From Silene noctiflora (lineage: Eukaryota; Streptophyta; Magnoliopsida; Caryophyllales; Caryophyllaceae): DNA of 23,982 nt. The first letter of the stretch is position 1; every line of letters begins with the position of its first letter. Positions 11,201 through 20,086 of the stretch are shown piece by piece. The DNA is taken from the NCBI GenBank assembly GCA_009801015.1, contig VHZZ01000340.1, positions 145,120 through 169,101 of the forward strand. Direction: 5' to 3'. A program made the position numbers and the translations under genes. Below the pieces are notes generated by a model. That model searched no databases and was not told the DNA's origin. It saw only the letters and a list, made by a program, of their open reading frames with translations.

Positions 11201-14200
11201 TTTGCTTTATTCCTTTATTGTTTGTTGTTTGTGGTTATTATGATTTGTTATCCACGTATTTCTCGTCTCTGATTCTCCACACATTATTACTCTCACTATC
11301 TTGTGCCCAAGAGAGTGTGAATCTTATTAAGAGAGAAGGGAGTATTATTTCTCTGCTGCAAATATAAATTTATTAAAGATATTTTGATAAAAAGTATATA
11401 GTATATATTAATTTCAGATTATATCATACTCACCTATCCTTTTGAACATATTTATGGTCAAAGTTTACAAACTTTGCAAAGAGGTGAAATAGGAAGATGA
11501 CAAGGGCAGGAAATAATTGGCAACACTGATGCAGAAGAAAACTCATGAGCTAGTGCATGGAAATTTTCCAACATCAGGCCTCAGCACACAAGAATATAAA
11601 TACAGCAAGTCAAATCATCATTAATACATGCCAAAAGGATCTAATGTAGATTTCACGCTATACTATGCAACATAAAACTATATGGAATAATTTTTTGGAT
11701 TAAGTAGATTACAATCTAAATAGCTAAATTGCAATTTCTACAACTGCTCTAAACCTCCACAAATATCAATCAGCAACATGCCAACATGTTAGATTTCAGA
11801 GCAGACAACAATTATTATGTCCAACAGCTTCACATTATACTTGAACAAGTGACACTCACTCTAATCCTGCACTATTTCATACACTTAAGCACAGGTAGAT
11901 CCCTCATATCAAATCTACACCAAAAGATAACTTTATAGAAGGGACAAAGTATCATTTTTAGAACATTTATTGCATGCCTCGTATGGGATACTCTTAAACA
12001 CTTGCAAACCTCTGTATCTTAAGGATAATTTATAGAGGGTGTGAAGTGAATAGTTGCATACAACTTATATTTGAAAGGAAACAGTGTATTTTACTTACAG
12101 ATGGTCTTTGAAGAGGAGTTGATGCCAATTGAAACCTATCTATTTCTTCAGTTTCAGTAACTGAAGCCTTTTGCTTTCCTTTAGAAGTTTGTACCCTTTC
12201 AACTCCTTGCAACTCGGTCAAGTGGGGTGCTTTTACTTCTTGTTCAACATTGTCAACCCTTGAACGCAGTATCTCCATCAAATGATCGATTTCTTTCCTG
12301 GAAATTGATGAACATCCACATGATGCATCAACAACGAATACTAATATGATTTAAGTCATGTAACTACAAAGAACAAATATCTAATTCTGCAGTATCCTTT
12401 GACTTTACTGCTCCGAGAAAAAAAGACAGAATGGCAAGCAGACAAGCACAGGTTACAATAGCAGATAACCAAATATCAGGAAAAGTTCGCAGATATTGTT
12501 GATCTGCTCATGCACGTGTTAAAATACTCCAAATTACTGAACAAACAACTTCAAAGAGAGGAGAGTATGCCAAAAGCTTAGAGAATTATAAGGGTATTTG
12601 AATCATTGAATGATTATACCAAGAGAAGACCAAAATAGTGCCCATTATGAATCAAAGGCTCAAGTAAATTTAAATTATTTTAAAAATATGTAATTACCTG
12701 GTACAAATGTTAACGCCCCATCGACTTTTCTATAAATGTGTGATTAGTTTGGAGTAAAAATTAATTAGTGATTTGAAAAGAATTAACAAATATACAGACA
12801 TGATACTCCTACGATTTTCAGAATGTGCATATAGTAACGGGATACCGTGTGCACAAACTTAAAATCTCGGGGATATTATGTCCACAAACTCATTAATTTT
12901 TAGAGTAATATACAAATAACTCCCTTATATAGTCGACTTTTTTGAAATAACTCCCTTTTATAAATTTTTATTCAAATAACTCCCTTTAAAAACATGTTTT
13001 TATACAAATCAATCCCTATTCACCGAAACTGAATTATTTTTATAATCTGACCGATTTACCCTTACGTATAACACAATCCCTACATCGCTACTCATTTTTC
13101 ATAACCCTTGATCAATTCCAAACCCTCTCTCAAAACTAATAAACAAAGTTTACTGCTAATTCACTCACATCATGCACTATATACGAAGAAGAATCGGGTA
13201 TAAAATCGTCATTTTAGAGGACAACTTAGTGGGTAAATGAGTAAAATAGTAATTTAACATCTTTTAAAAGTAAAAAAAATGAAGGGGAAAATGACTTTTT
13301 GGCCGGAAAATTCAAAAATAATTCTAATTCCGGTGAAGAGCCATTGATTTGTATAAAAATATGTTTTAAAAGGGTGTTATTTGGATAAAAAATTATAAAA
13401 GGGAGATATTTCAAAAAAAGTCTACTATATAAGAGAGTTATTTGTAATTTACTCTAATTTTTATAAAATTTACCTTAATTTCCCTTCAAAATTACAAATA
13501 CACGTCAAAGATATCGCCATAAAAGTTCCAAATATTTGTGAATTGGTCATGATGGGCAAAAACATACAGACCACAGGAACAATGTGTTCTAGAACTTAGA
13601 ATTTTGGTTACCTATAAACATGTATGGAATTTAGTGAATTTTCCTTAAAAATATGAGGGCAACTTTCCCTACAACTCTGAAGTTAGAACAACAAACTGGC
13701 CGATTGTTCTTAATTTAACATGCATGGAATAGCTCATTCACTAGCAAGCAAACACAACCTAGCATGCAGGGAAACATATTTTTGTCTCCACAGCTTACCT
13801 AGAGAATGTCTTCCCTTTGATCAGCTGCTCAATGTCAGGTAGGGCACCGTCCGAATGCTCTCTTCTTTTGTCCACATTAGCTGTATTAGAAGTGTCAGGC
13901 TTCACAGCAGCACTTGAACCAATTCCTCCGCTTGATGGAGGAGCCAAAAGCTGCATTATGTTGGTTCCGAACAGTACATAAATACACAGTTGTTAAAAGA
14001 AAAGCCACAGCTCTTACAAAAAAGAAGCTTTTATAAAGCAAAAAGGCTCGCTAAATTGGTTACGATTCTTTAGATTGTAAAATTCAGTAGTTGATATGAA
14101 TCTTGAGTCATACTGGGCCATCCAGATACAGCCTCTCACTCTCTATGTTGTCAACACAGGGATTGGGAGGCATACATCCGACCTCCCCTAACCCAGTCAT

Positions 14201-17200
14201 TTGCTATAGCCCTTAAGGGACGGAGGTAATGTAGTTCTTGTTGCTAAAGGCGGGAGAAACATCGACACAGTGACACCAACGTCAATAGATGGCGCTTAGA
14301 CTATCAATAGAAAATTAAGGACAGATAAACAGGATAAATCGTACATTTGCTGAAATGCTCTCATTGTGGTCTTCAGTTGCCTGCTCTTCTTCTGAATGTA
14401 TTTCCTCTGTTCCAGTAAAAAAAAAAATAATAATAACACTTCCTTGTGGAAAGTGGAAACTATAAGGATTTAAATTGTTTAAGAATAAGCCGACAACAAA
14501 AAGCAAGTGTCACCGGAAAAAATAGACTTGGACCATCAACCTCAAAAGTAAGGGATACAAGAAACCTATTCTTCCGAGACAAAATCAACGTTGACAATTA
14601 ACAGATGCATAAGACACGAAATTCAACTTAAGCTAGTAATCTTGATTCTTGAACAAAAACCCCAATAATTGACATGTTAAGAATTTAACACGGATAGAAG
14701 TACAAGCCTAAACAATACTACCTCTATTTTTCTGGTTTCTTCCTATTTTGATATCCATTTACTAAATTGTCCCGACCATACTACGGATTAAAATTTAATC
14801 CCCCTTACTACTAAGAGAATTAAAATTCTCTTAGTTTTCCCTCCAAAATGCATATATCTCAATAAGAAAACAAGTAAACCTTTCTTTTAATAAAATATTA
14901 TCTTTTCCTTAAAATATAATCTTAAAATTAAACTCTAATCTTTTAATTAAATTCAAAATTATGATTTTTTTCACAATAAAAAAATAAAATTGGTATAAAA
15001 CTACAAATTTATAAGTTGCTAAATTTTCATAATGCAAGAATTATTACTTTAAAGAATAACTTCACACATACGTACTATTAGGTTCATGATAAGAAATACA
15101 TTAAAATAGTTGGAAAAAATTTATAAAATGAAATCTGCAGTTTTATGATAAAAAAAAAAAAAAAAAGTATTTTCATAAAAATACACTTACATAACTTCAC
15201 TCAATTCTCTTTAATCAGTTTTACATTTCAGTTATTTTGGTTTCATATCAAAATACAACTAAGTGAAATATTAAATATTAATGAAGTGTCGATTTAAAAT
15301 ATATAAATAATACACTACAAAATAAAAACTCCATAAATACCGCGTATGCACGGATCTATACTAGTAAGATAAATATACAAATAAATTAAATCCTGATTTC
15401 AACACGATATTAGGAACGGTCTGAACTTGTACTACCCTGGTTTGATTCCAGATTCTCAACTGATGTCTTTCCTTGAACCAAACGCCTCCGAAAAAAACTG
15501 ACGGGTAAATCAGGAAACTTAGTAACTCTATCGAAGGTGAAGGGTAGTTCCCTTAAGAACAAAAAGACAGGGCCCCCAAAAAAAATTCATACTGAAGAAT
15601 AAAAACAAGGCGTGAGGAAGATCACCACCTAACAGTTGCAGTATATAGTCCTTTAGTTCCACATTAGCTAGTTCAAATAGCTCCTTTATTGGTTGCAGCC
15701 AAGATCAAAATCCATTCCAAAGCAATGTTAAGGTGAAAGATAGAAAAAGGGAAGCTTACAAAACATTGTTCTTAGCATCTTGCTAAAACCGAGTGAGATC
15801 ATTCTGTGACAAGGCAACATAAGTAGATAACTAATATTCCTCAGTCTCACTAAGGTATTTCCGTTTGTTCAAAATTTCCCTACAGAAATGTGGAGAATGA
15901 TGAGGCCAAGAGAGTATGTTGGAACCTTTCCTCCATTGGCATTTCATACTCCCCTACCCCCTACATTTAAATCCCATTCACCTAGTGATTCGTACTATTA
16001 TAGCTCTATCAATCCGGTTTTCAATGCCCCTATATCGGCAGAAACTAAAGCCTATCTTATAAATACTAGCCACCATTGTCAAGTTTAGCTAATTTACATC
16101 AATAATTAACAACTAATCGGCGAATCTACTAATGATCACCCAAACTAATTCACTCAAAACAAATAACCGAAAAACATCAAAGAAATTAACCTAGCTCTAG
16201 CTCTATTCAATACTCCCCTAGTGAATCGTAAAGCTATATCACTACTCATCAGAATTCCAATACCTCTAAATGAGAAGGTGAGAATTACATAACAATACGA
16301 GCCAGAAATATCAAGTTCGGCTATAGCTCATTAACCACTGATCGGCACATGAACTAATCATCATAAACATTACTTCACTCAAAACAAATAACCGAAAACC
16401 TAACGTAGCTCTAACAATTGAAATTCCTTACATTAACATCACCTTCACCTACTTCCAAGTTCCAATCAAATTACCAGAAACTGACAGCACAAAATCACCA
16501 ATCACTCCAATCCAAACCTAGTACTCCGTAGTAATTAACCTAAACTAAACACAATCAAACAAGACCCTAATAAACAACTGGAATTCTAGCAATTGAAATC
16601 CCTTGCATTACCACAAACTTAGGACATAAAATCACCAATCATTCTGATCCAAAACTAATGATAATCAACCTAAACTAAACCTCAAAAAATCAATCACTAG
16701 AACACACACAATCAAACACGAACCCGAACCCAAACCCAAACCCTTACCCTAACAAGCAACAATTGAAACTCTAGCTATTGGAATCCCTTACAATAACAGT
16801 ATCTTCATCTACTTCCAATCAATTCAGCACAAAATCACAAAGCATACCAATTCAAACCTAACACTTGCTCCGTACATATTATTTGTTTCCCTTTAATTAA
16901 AATATCGCTCAATCAAACAATCATACTGATCCAAAACTAGTACGAACACAATCAAATACAAACCCGAACCCAAACCGTAACCCTAACAAACAACAATTGG
17001 AATTCTAGCAGCTAAATCCCCTACATTAACATCATCTTCATCTACTTTCAATCAATTCAGCACAAAATCTCAATTCACTCCAATCCAAACCTAGTCTTCC
17101 CTCCGTCCCAATCATTTGTTTACATTTGATTAAAATATCGCTCGCAAACAATAAAAAAGTATTAGTAAATAGAGAGAGAAGTATGTATACCAGCAAGAGG

Positions 17201-17425
17201 AGAGGGAGAGAAGAGAGAGGGAAGAAAGCGAGTAGCGCCGTCAGAAAGAAGGCGTTTAGCGGGGTCCACAATACGAGAAATCCAACCGTTAGGGCGGCGG
17301 TGAAGTGGTGGACGGGCGTATGGTGTCGACGGAGGTTTTCTCTCTCTTCTAATTTTTCCGACGCCGGTGTTTCTATCTCCGCCGTAGAGTGAAGCTCTTG
17401 ACGGTGGTTCTCCGCCGTCTGCCAT
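8237..17425 (-). CDS. KAKU4: KAKU4/NUP1-family nuclear envelope protein (9 exons)
   Basis: Minus-strand exons: 17425-17191, 15471-15436, 14406-14345, 13950-13799, 12297-12099, 10590-10282, 10188-10102, 9645-9001, 8770-8237. All junctions are GT-AG and all phases fit, giving 752 residues (770 if exon 2 starts at 15525). The start at 17425 opens a plausible conserved N-terminus with RRERKPPSTPYARPP and GWISRIVDPAKRLLSDGATR. Further family blocks are LPDIEQLIKGKTFSRKEID (~148-166), GASPVDIARAYMGSRASEV (~234-252), SRTPYSR (~316-322) and SSKLARQILEHIDRP in exon 8. Two KFGSGKxRLxF motifs lie near the C-terminus. These blocks resemble what I recall of Arabidopsis NUP1/NUP136 and its paralogue KAKU4. 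NUP1 is longer, with many FG repeats. This protein is short and FG-poor, so KAKU4 is favoured. KAKU4 sits at the inner nuclear envelope with CRWN lamin-like proteins and affects nuclear shape. The function here is inferred from family. Large introns carry several transposons. Exon 2 is the least certain. Confidence 0.75.
11136..11342. mobile_element. Stowaway-like MITE in KAKU4-like intron 5
   Basis: The ends are CTCCCTCTGGCTCATAGTAA at the left and, read from the right, CTCCCTTCTCTCTTAATAAG. Both are followed by a shared TTCACAC block, giving roughly 30 bp of imperfect terminal inverted repeat. The right flank has the TA expected of Stowaway (Tc1/mariner) insertions; the left flank reads ACA, so one TA is mutated. 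Length is 207 bp and it is non-coding. Confidence 0.65.
12903..13454. mobile_element. Mutator-type (MULE) MITE in KAKU4-like intron 4
   Basis: The 552-bp element is bounded by a perfect 9-bp direct repeat TAATTTTTA (12894-12902 and 13455-13463), the signature duplication length of Mutator transposons. It has long terminal inverted repeats of about 120 bp (12903 to ~13024 and ~13332 to 13454), starting GAGTAATATACAAATAACTC and GAGTAAATTACAAATAACTC. Within each arm the word AAATAACTCCCTT recurs at intervals. The unique centre is about 300 bp and encodes no transposase. The 62-residue frame at 13226-13414 simply spans the right arm. Confidence 0.8.
14115..14255 (+). mobile_element. SINE-like fragment in KAKU4-like intron 3
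   Basis: The run ACAGCCTCTCAC, GGCATACATCCGACCTCCCC, CCCTTAAGGGACGGAGGTAA and a terminal TTCTTGTTG resembles the 3' half of Au-type plant SINEs, which end in TTG repeats. I see no clear tRNA-like 5' half with A and B boxes and no target duplication, so this is probably a decayed or 5'-truncated copy. The identification is from memory of the consensus and is tentative. Confidence 0.4.
14799..15364 (+). mobile_element. Complete non-autonomous Helitron in KAKU4-like intron 2
   Basis: The 566-bp element starts TCCCCCTTACTACTAAGAGA and ends with a short GC-rich hairpin (CCGCGTATGCACGG, 15340-15353) followed by ATCTATACTAG. It is flanked by A (14798) and T (15365), i.e. inserted between A and T without target duplication. 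Its interior aligns with the reverse complement of 21911-22489; for example both share the block AAATTCAAAATTATGATTTT. There is no Rep/helicase. The 3' end lies only about 70 bp from the exon 2 donor at 15435. A 15-16-bp poly(A) run occurs near 15151-15166. Confidence 0.75.
16091..17097. repeat. Degenerate tandem repeats in KAKU4-like intron 1
   Basis: At least two repeat families are recognisable. CACTCAAAACAAATAACCGA occurs near 16152 and again near 16377, a period of about 225 bp. The series AACAATTGAAACTCTAGC, then CATCTTCATCTAC, then CAATCAATTCAGCACAAAAT occurs near 16765 and 17000, with weaker versions near 16414 and 16580. Each later unit also carries GAACCCGAACCCAAACC followed by CCCTAACAA, a telomere-like/telo-box word (near 16720-16755 and 16964-16990). 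Being intronic and within about 1.3 kb of the transcription start, it could influence chromatin, but that is speculative. Confidence 0.6.
17098..17165. mobile_element. Stowaway end fragment in intron 1
   Basis: It begins CTTCCCTCCGTCCCAATCAT and continues TTGTTTAC, ATTAAAATA, ACAATAAAAAAG. The reverse complement of 20540-20608 is the same sequence with few changes, and a more diverged version lies at 16869-16920. Only one end is present, so these are half elements. It ends next to the exon 1 donor at 17190. Confidence 0.5.
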
Positions 17426-17491
17426 GTTGTGAGAGAGAAATCGAGTGAGAGAGTGACGAGGTTTCTTTCGCGTTTGGGGAAGTACGAGTAC

Positions 17492-17497
17492 TTTATA
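17492..17497 (-). promoter_or_regulatory. TATA-like box of the KAKU4-like gene
   Basis: The minus strand reads AAGTATAAAGTA, with TATAAA at 17497-17492. It lies about 70 bp upstream of the ATG at 17425, giving a short 5' UTR of roughly 40 nt that is GA/CT-rich. No expression evidence is available from sequence alone. Confidence 0.45.
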
Positions 17498-17974
17498 CTT
17501 TATTAATACGCAATTATGGAATAGCTGTTAATAAGTTAAAATATTTCGAGTATAATTTCGGATTTATTCTCGTGTCTCTCCTTGTGTTTCGTTAGTTTAT
17601 CGAGTTTATGTTCAACGAAGTATAAGTTTATTGAGCTCAAATCATTTTAGTCTAATCAGATACTCGTAAATAATTGTGAAAATTGTATAAATTGTTGATT
17701 AAAGTGAATATAATGGAACGCAATATGGAATACGAAGGACGAGCATATGCTCAGCTCTCAAATACTAGACGTAATTAGATTACGTTAATGTTGTAAAACG
17801 GACCGACTACTTCCTTACGAAAAAAGAGATGAGCGAGCATGATTGGGCCTTTCAAACCATCTTGAAAGAAACTTGTGTAAATGTCGTTAAGAATCATTTT
17901 TTTTTTCTTGAACATTTGAAGATACGGCGGTATGAATTCTAGAGCCTTTGTGAATAATCATTCCATATCAGATA
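17498..17974. other. Upstream region of the KAKU4-like gene
   Basis: This is AT-rich sequence with no coding frame. It presumably contains the distal promoter. No cis-element was clear enough to name. Confidence 0.35.
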
Positions 17975-18631
17975 TATAACCATCCAATTTCCGAGGTTGT
18001 GTGAATTGTGTCTAGGCAAATTACTACCAGTCTACCACACCGTCTTGTGACCTCTCATAATCTCCTCTCTACTTGTCTTTCCACTTGTTATCCCACTTGC
18101 TCCTGTAACGGAATAGTGCCGTCACAAATGAGAATTTTTAAATTACTATTGCACCATACCCGTTCAACCAGAGAAATATTACTCGCAGTTTCTAAGGGAT
18201 TCTTCTTCTTAAATAAGCCATTCGTAAGTAGATTTAACTATTTAAGTATTTAACAGTGGAATTGCCAGTATTCAGGAGCTACTGAGCTCTGAGCAGTATT
18301 ATGGAAACCAGGAGTTTTTCGGACTCACCTTGGAAATTTGCCTCTACGTCCACCTAACACCATCAGAATAGGATATAGGCAGATTGCGGTTTCAAGTCTC
18401 AGATCAAAAGCGCAGGCAAAGGTTGAAGAAAACGATTTATTTCCAAAAGCATGTCATGACTCATGAGGATGCATATGTTTTATTTTAGGTTAGCTGAAGC
18501 AGTCGTTCCTGCTTCTATCACTCACTCGCATGCTAAGCTCCTTTCGTTGCTTGAGAGCAAGAGGCTCTTATTCGGCCTGGTTTTTCATTTAGTTTGAGAT
18601 GAGACATATGCTTCACAAACCTCAGTATATG
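17975..18631. repeat. Tandem duplication, copy A (interrupted)
   Basis: This is a direct repeat of 18683-19232. Shared anchors run in the same order: ATAACCATCCAATTT, ATTACTATTGCACCATACCC, AAGGGATTCTTCT, GGAATTGCCAGTATTCAG, GGACTCACC, GCGCAGGC, GGATGCATATGTTTTA, CACTCACTCGCATG and CACAAACCTCAGTATAT. Copy A carries a 113-bp insertion (18027-18139) and a 16-bp local duplication near 18238-18253. The similarity suggests a decayed duplicated gene segment, but no frame stays open in both copies and I do not recognise a protein. Confidence 0.75.
18027..18139. mobile_element. 113-bp insertion with 9-bp target duplication
   Basis: Copy A of the tandem duplication has AAATTACTA on both sides of this segment (18018-18026 and 18140-18148), whereas copy B has a single AAATTACTA (18716-18724) running straight on into TTGCACC. 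Copy B is therefore the empty site. Read on the minus strand the segment starts AAAAATTCTCATTTGTGACG and contains GGCACTAT, words also seen around 23265-23420. I cannot assign a class: the 9-bp duplication would fit a small SINE or a Mutator-type MITE, but there are no obvious terminal inverted repeats. Confidence 0.7.
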
Positions 18632-18682
18632 GTCCTTCAATCTTCATACCATTAATTTGTCTCTGAACATAACTCCTGATGC

Positions 18683-19232
18683 ATAACCATCCAATTTTTG
18701 AGGTTGTGTCTAGACAAATTACTATTGCACCATACCCTTTTAACCAAGGAATGTTACTCGCAGTTGCGAAGGGATTCTTCTCCTTTAACAAGCCATTCAT
18801 AAGTAGATTTAACGGTGGAATTGCCAGTATTCAGAAGCCACTGAGCAGCATTATGGAAACTAGGAGTTTTCCGGACTCACCATGGAAATTTGCCTTCACA
18901 TCCACCTAACAGGAGAATAGGAGAATAGGCAAATTATTATCAAAATCCAGCAACAACTATCAACCACCATCAGAAGGCTATAAAGTAAATAGGATACAGG
19001 CAGATCGAAAGCGCAGGCGAAGGTTGAAGAAACGATTAATTTCCCAAAGTATGCCATGGGGATGCATATGTTTTACCCTAGGTTAGCTGAACCAGCCATT
19101 CTGCTTCTACCACTCACTCGCATGAAAAGCTCCTTTCGTTGCTTGGGAGCAAGCATGCCGTTATTCGGCCCCGATTTTTCATTTAGTTTAAGATGAGATG
19201 AGACTTATGGTTCACAAACCTCAGTATATAGC
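18683..19232. repeat. Tandem duplication, copy B
   Basis: This is the second copy of the unit at 17975-18631 in the same orientation, about 50 bp away. It lacks the 113-bp insertion but has extra sequence near 18911-18985 (GGAGAATAGGAGAATAGG and following). Frames are open on either strand for up to about 75 residues (18679-18909 plus, 18800-18585 minus), but neither is preserved in copy A. I treat the unit as non-coding or pseudogenic. Confidence 0.7.
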
Positions 19233-19462
19233 CAAATGAGATAATTGTAGTAGCAGTATAACCATATGACCGATCAGAATTCTAAGAATTTTCGATGAAA
19301 ACTTGGCAATTTTGGAGTTCCTTTCCGCACTCCCAACTTCCCAAATACAAGGAGTATGGAGCTACAGAATCTTCAGTTAAGCTCTCGAGAGTTTTGCAAA
19401 TTTCCCATGCCTTCCGCCTACTGCTTTCTCTCTACAGGTTTTATTAATGGCCAAAGAAATCA

Positions 19463-19774
19463 ATGCTCAGCACCAAACCAGAACCAAGAAAACTACCTAC
19501 ACACAATTTTCCGATACAAAGAAATTGCAAGCAAACTATGGTCGAAGAGCAACAATATGTTATAAGAAAGAACGTATTGAACACATCGCTTGGTATACTA
19601 TCAGACTTGGACTCCTGCAATTTTCGCAGAAAACAGCATGAAATGCAAACACAGCTCCGTTCACTTTCAAAGCTTTTAGTTAAGCTCAAACCATCATCCA
19701 ACTCTCGAATTGAAACCCTTGAGCTTCTGCTAACAATGTCAACTGTTTCACTCGTTCCTTGTGAAAGGAACTAA
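19463..19774 (+). CDS. Weak candidate ORF, 103 residues, unrecognised
   Basis: An ATG-initiated frame encodes a basic, hydrophilic protein with a leucine-rich stretch near the C-terminus (EMQTQLRSLSKLLVKLKP, then ETLELLLTMS), which could form an amphipathic helix. There is no signal peptide or known motif. It sits between the promoter of the KAKU4-like gene and the end of the TPR gene, and could equally be part of the latter's 3' region read in reverse. Overlapping frames of similar length exist on both strands, so coding status is doubtful. I do not assign a function. Confidence 0.15.
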   Translation: MLSTKPEPRKLPTHNFPIQRNCKQTMVEEQQYVIRKNVLNTSLGILSDLDSCNFRRKQHEMQTQLRSLSKLLVKLKPSSNSRIETLELLLTMSTVSLVPCERN

Positions 19775-20086
19775 TACCAACTCATTCTTCGAACTGCCTT
19801 TCTAAATCCGAAATCATGCCAATTTGCATAACAAAAACATATACGGAGTACTCCATAAGAGGCTAACTGAACCAGGAAACCAAATCCGCTTGGGAGAAAC
19901 AGGAGATTCTTCATATCATATATACCAGCTCTTACATTATTTGGTTAGCAACTACAATAGTGAAATCTTACAAAAACTAGGGACAAACTGTCGACTGTCG
20001 ACTGTCGACAGTACTGGCTATTTACTTAGGTTAATGGAACACTAGACTACTAATCATACACGAAACGACCAGTTGCTGAAGCTAAC

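Noticed and set aside
19444..19701. Minus-strand 85-residue Cys/Leu-rich frame
   Set aside because: Overlaps a plus-strand candidate of similar weak quality; no TM or Cys pattern convincing enough to call a gene.
19988..20009. TGTCGAC triple repeat with a palindromic ACTGTCGACAGT
   Set aside because: Three units of seven bases in a presumed 3' flank; too short to interpret beyond a local microsatellite.
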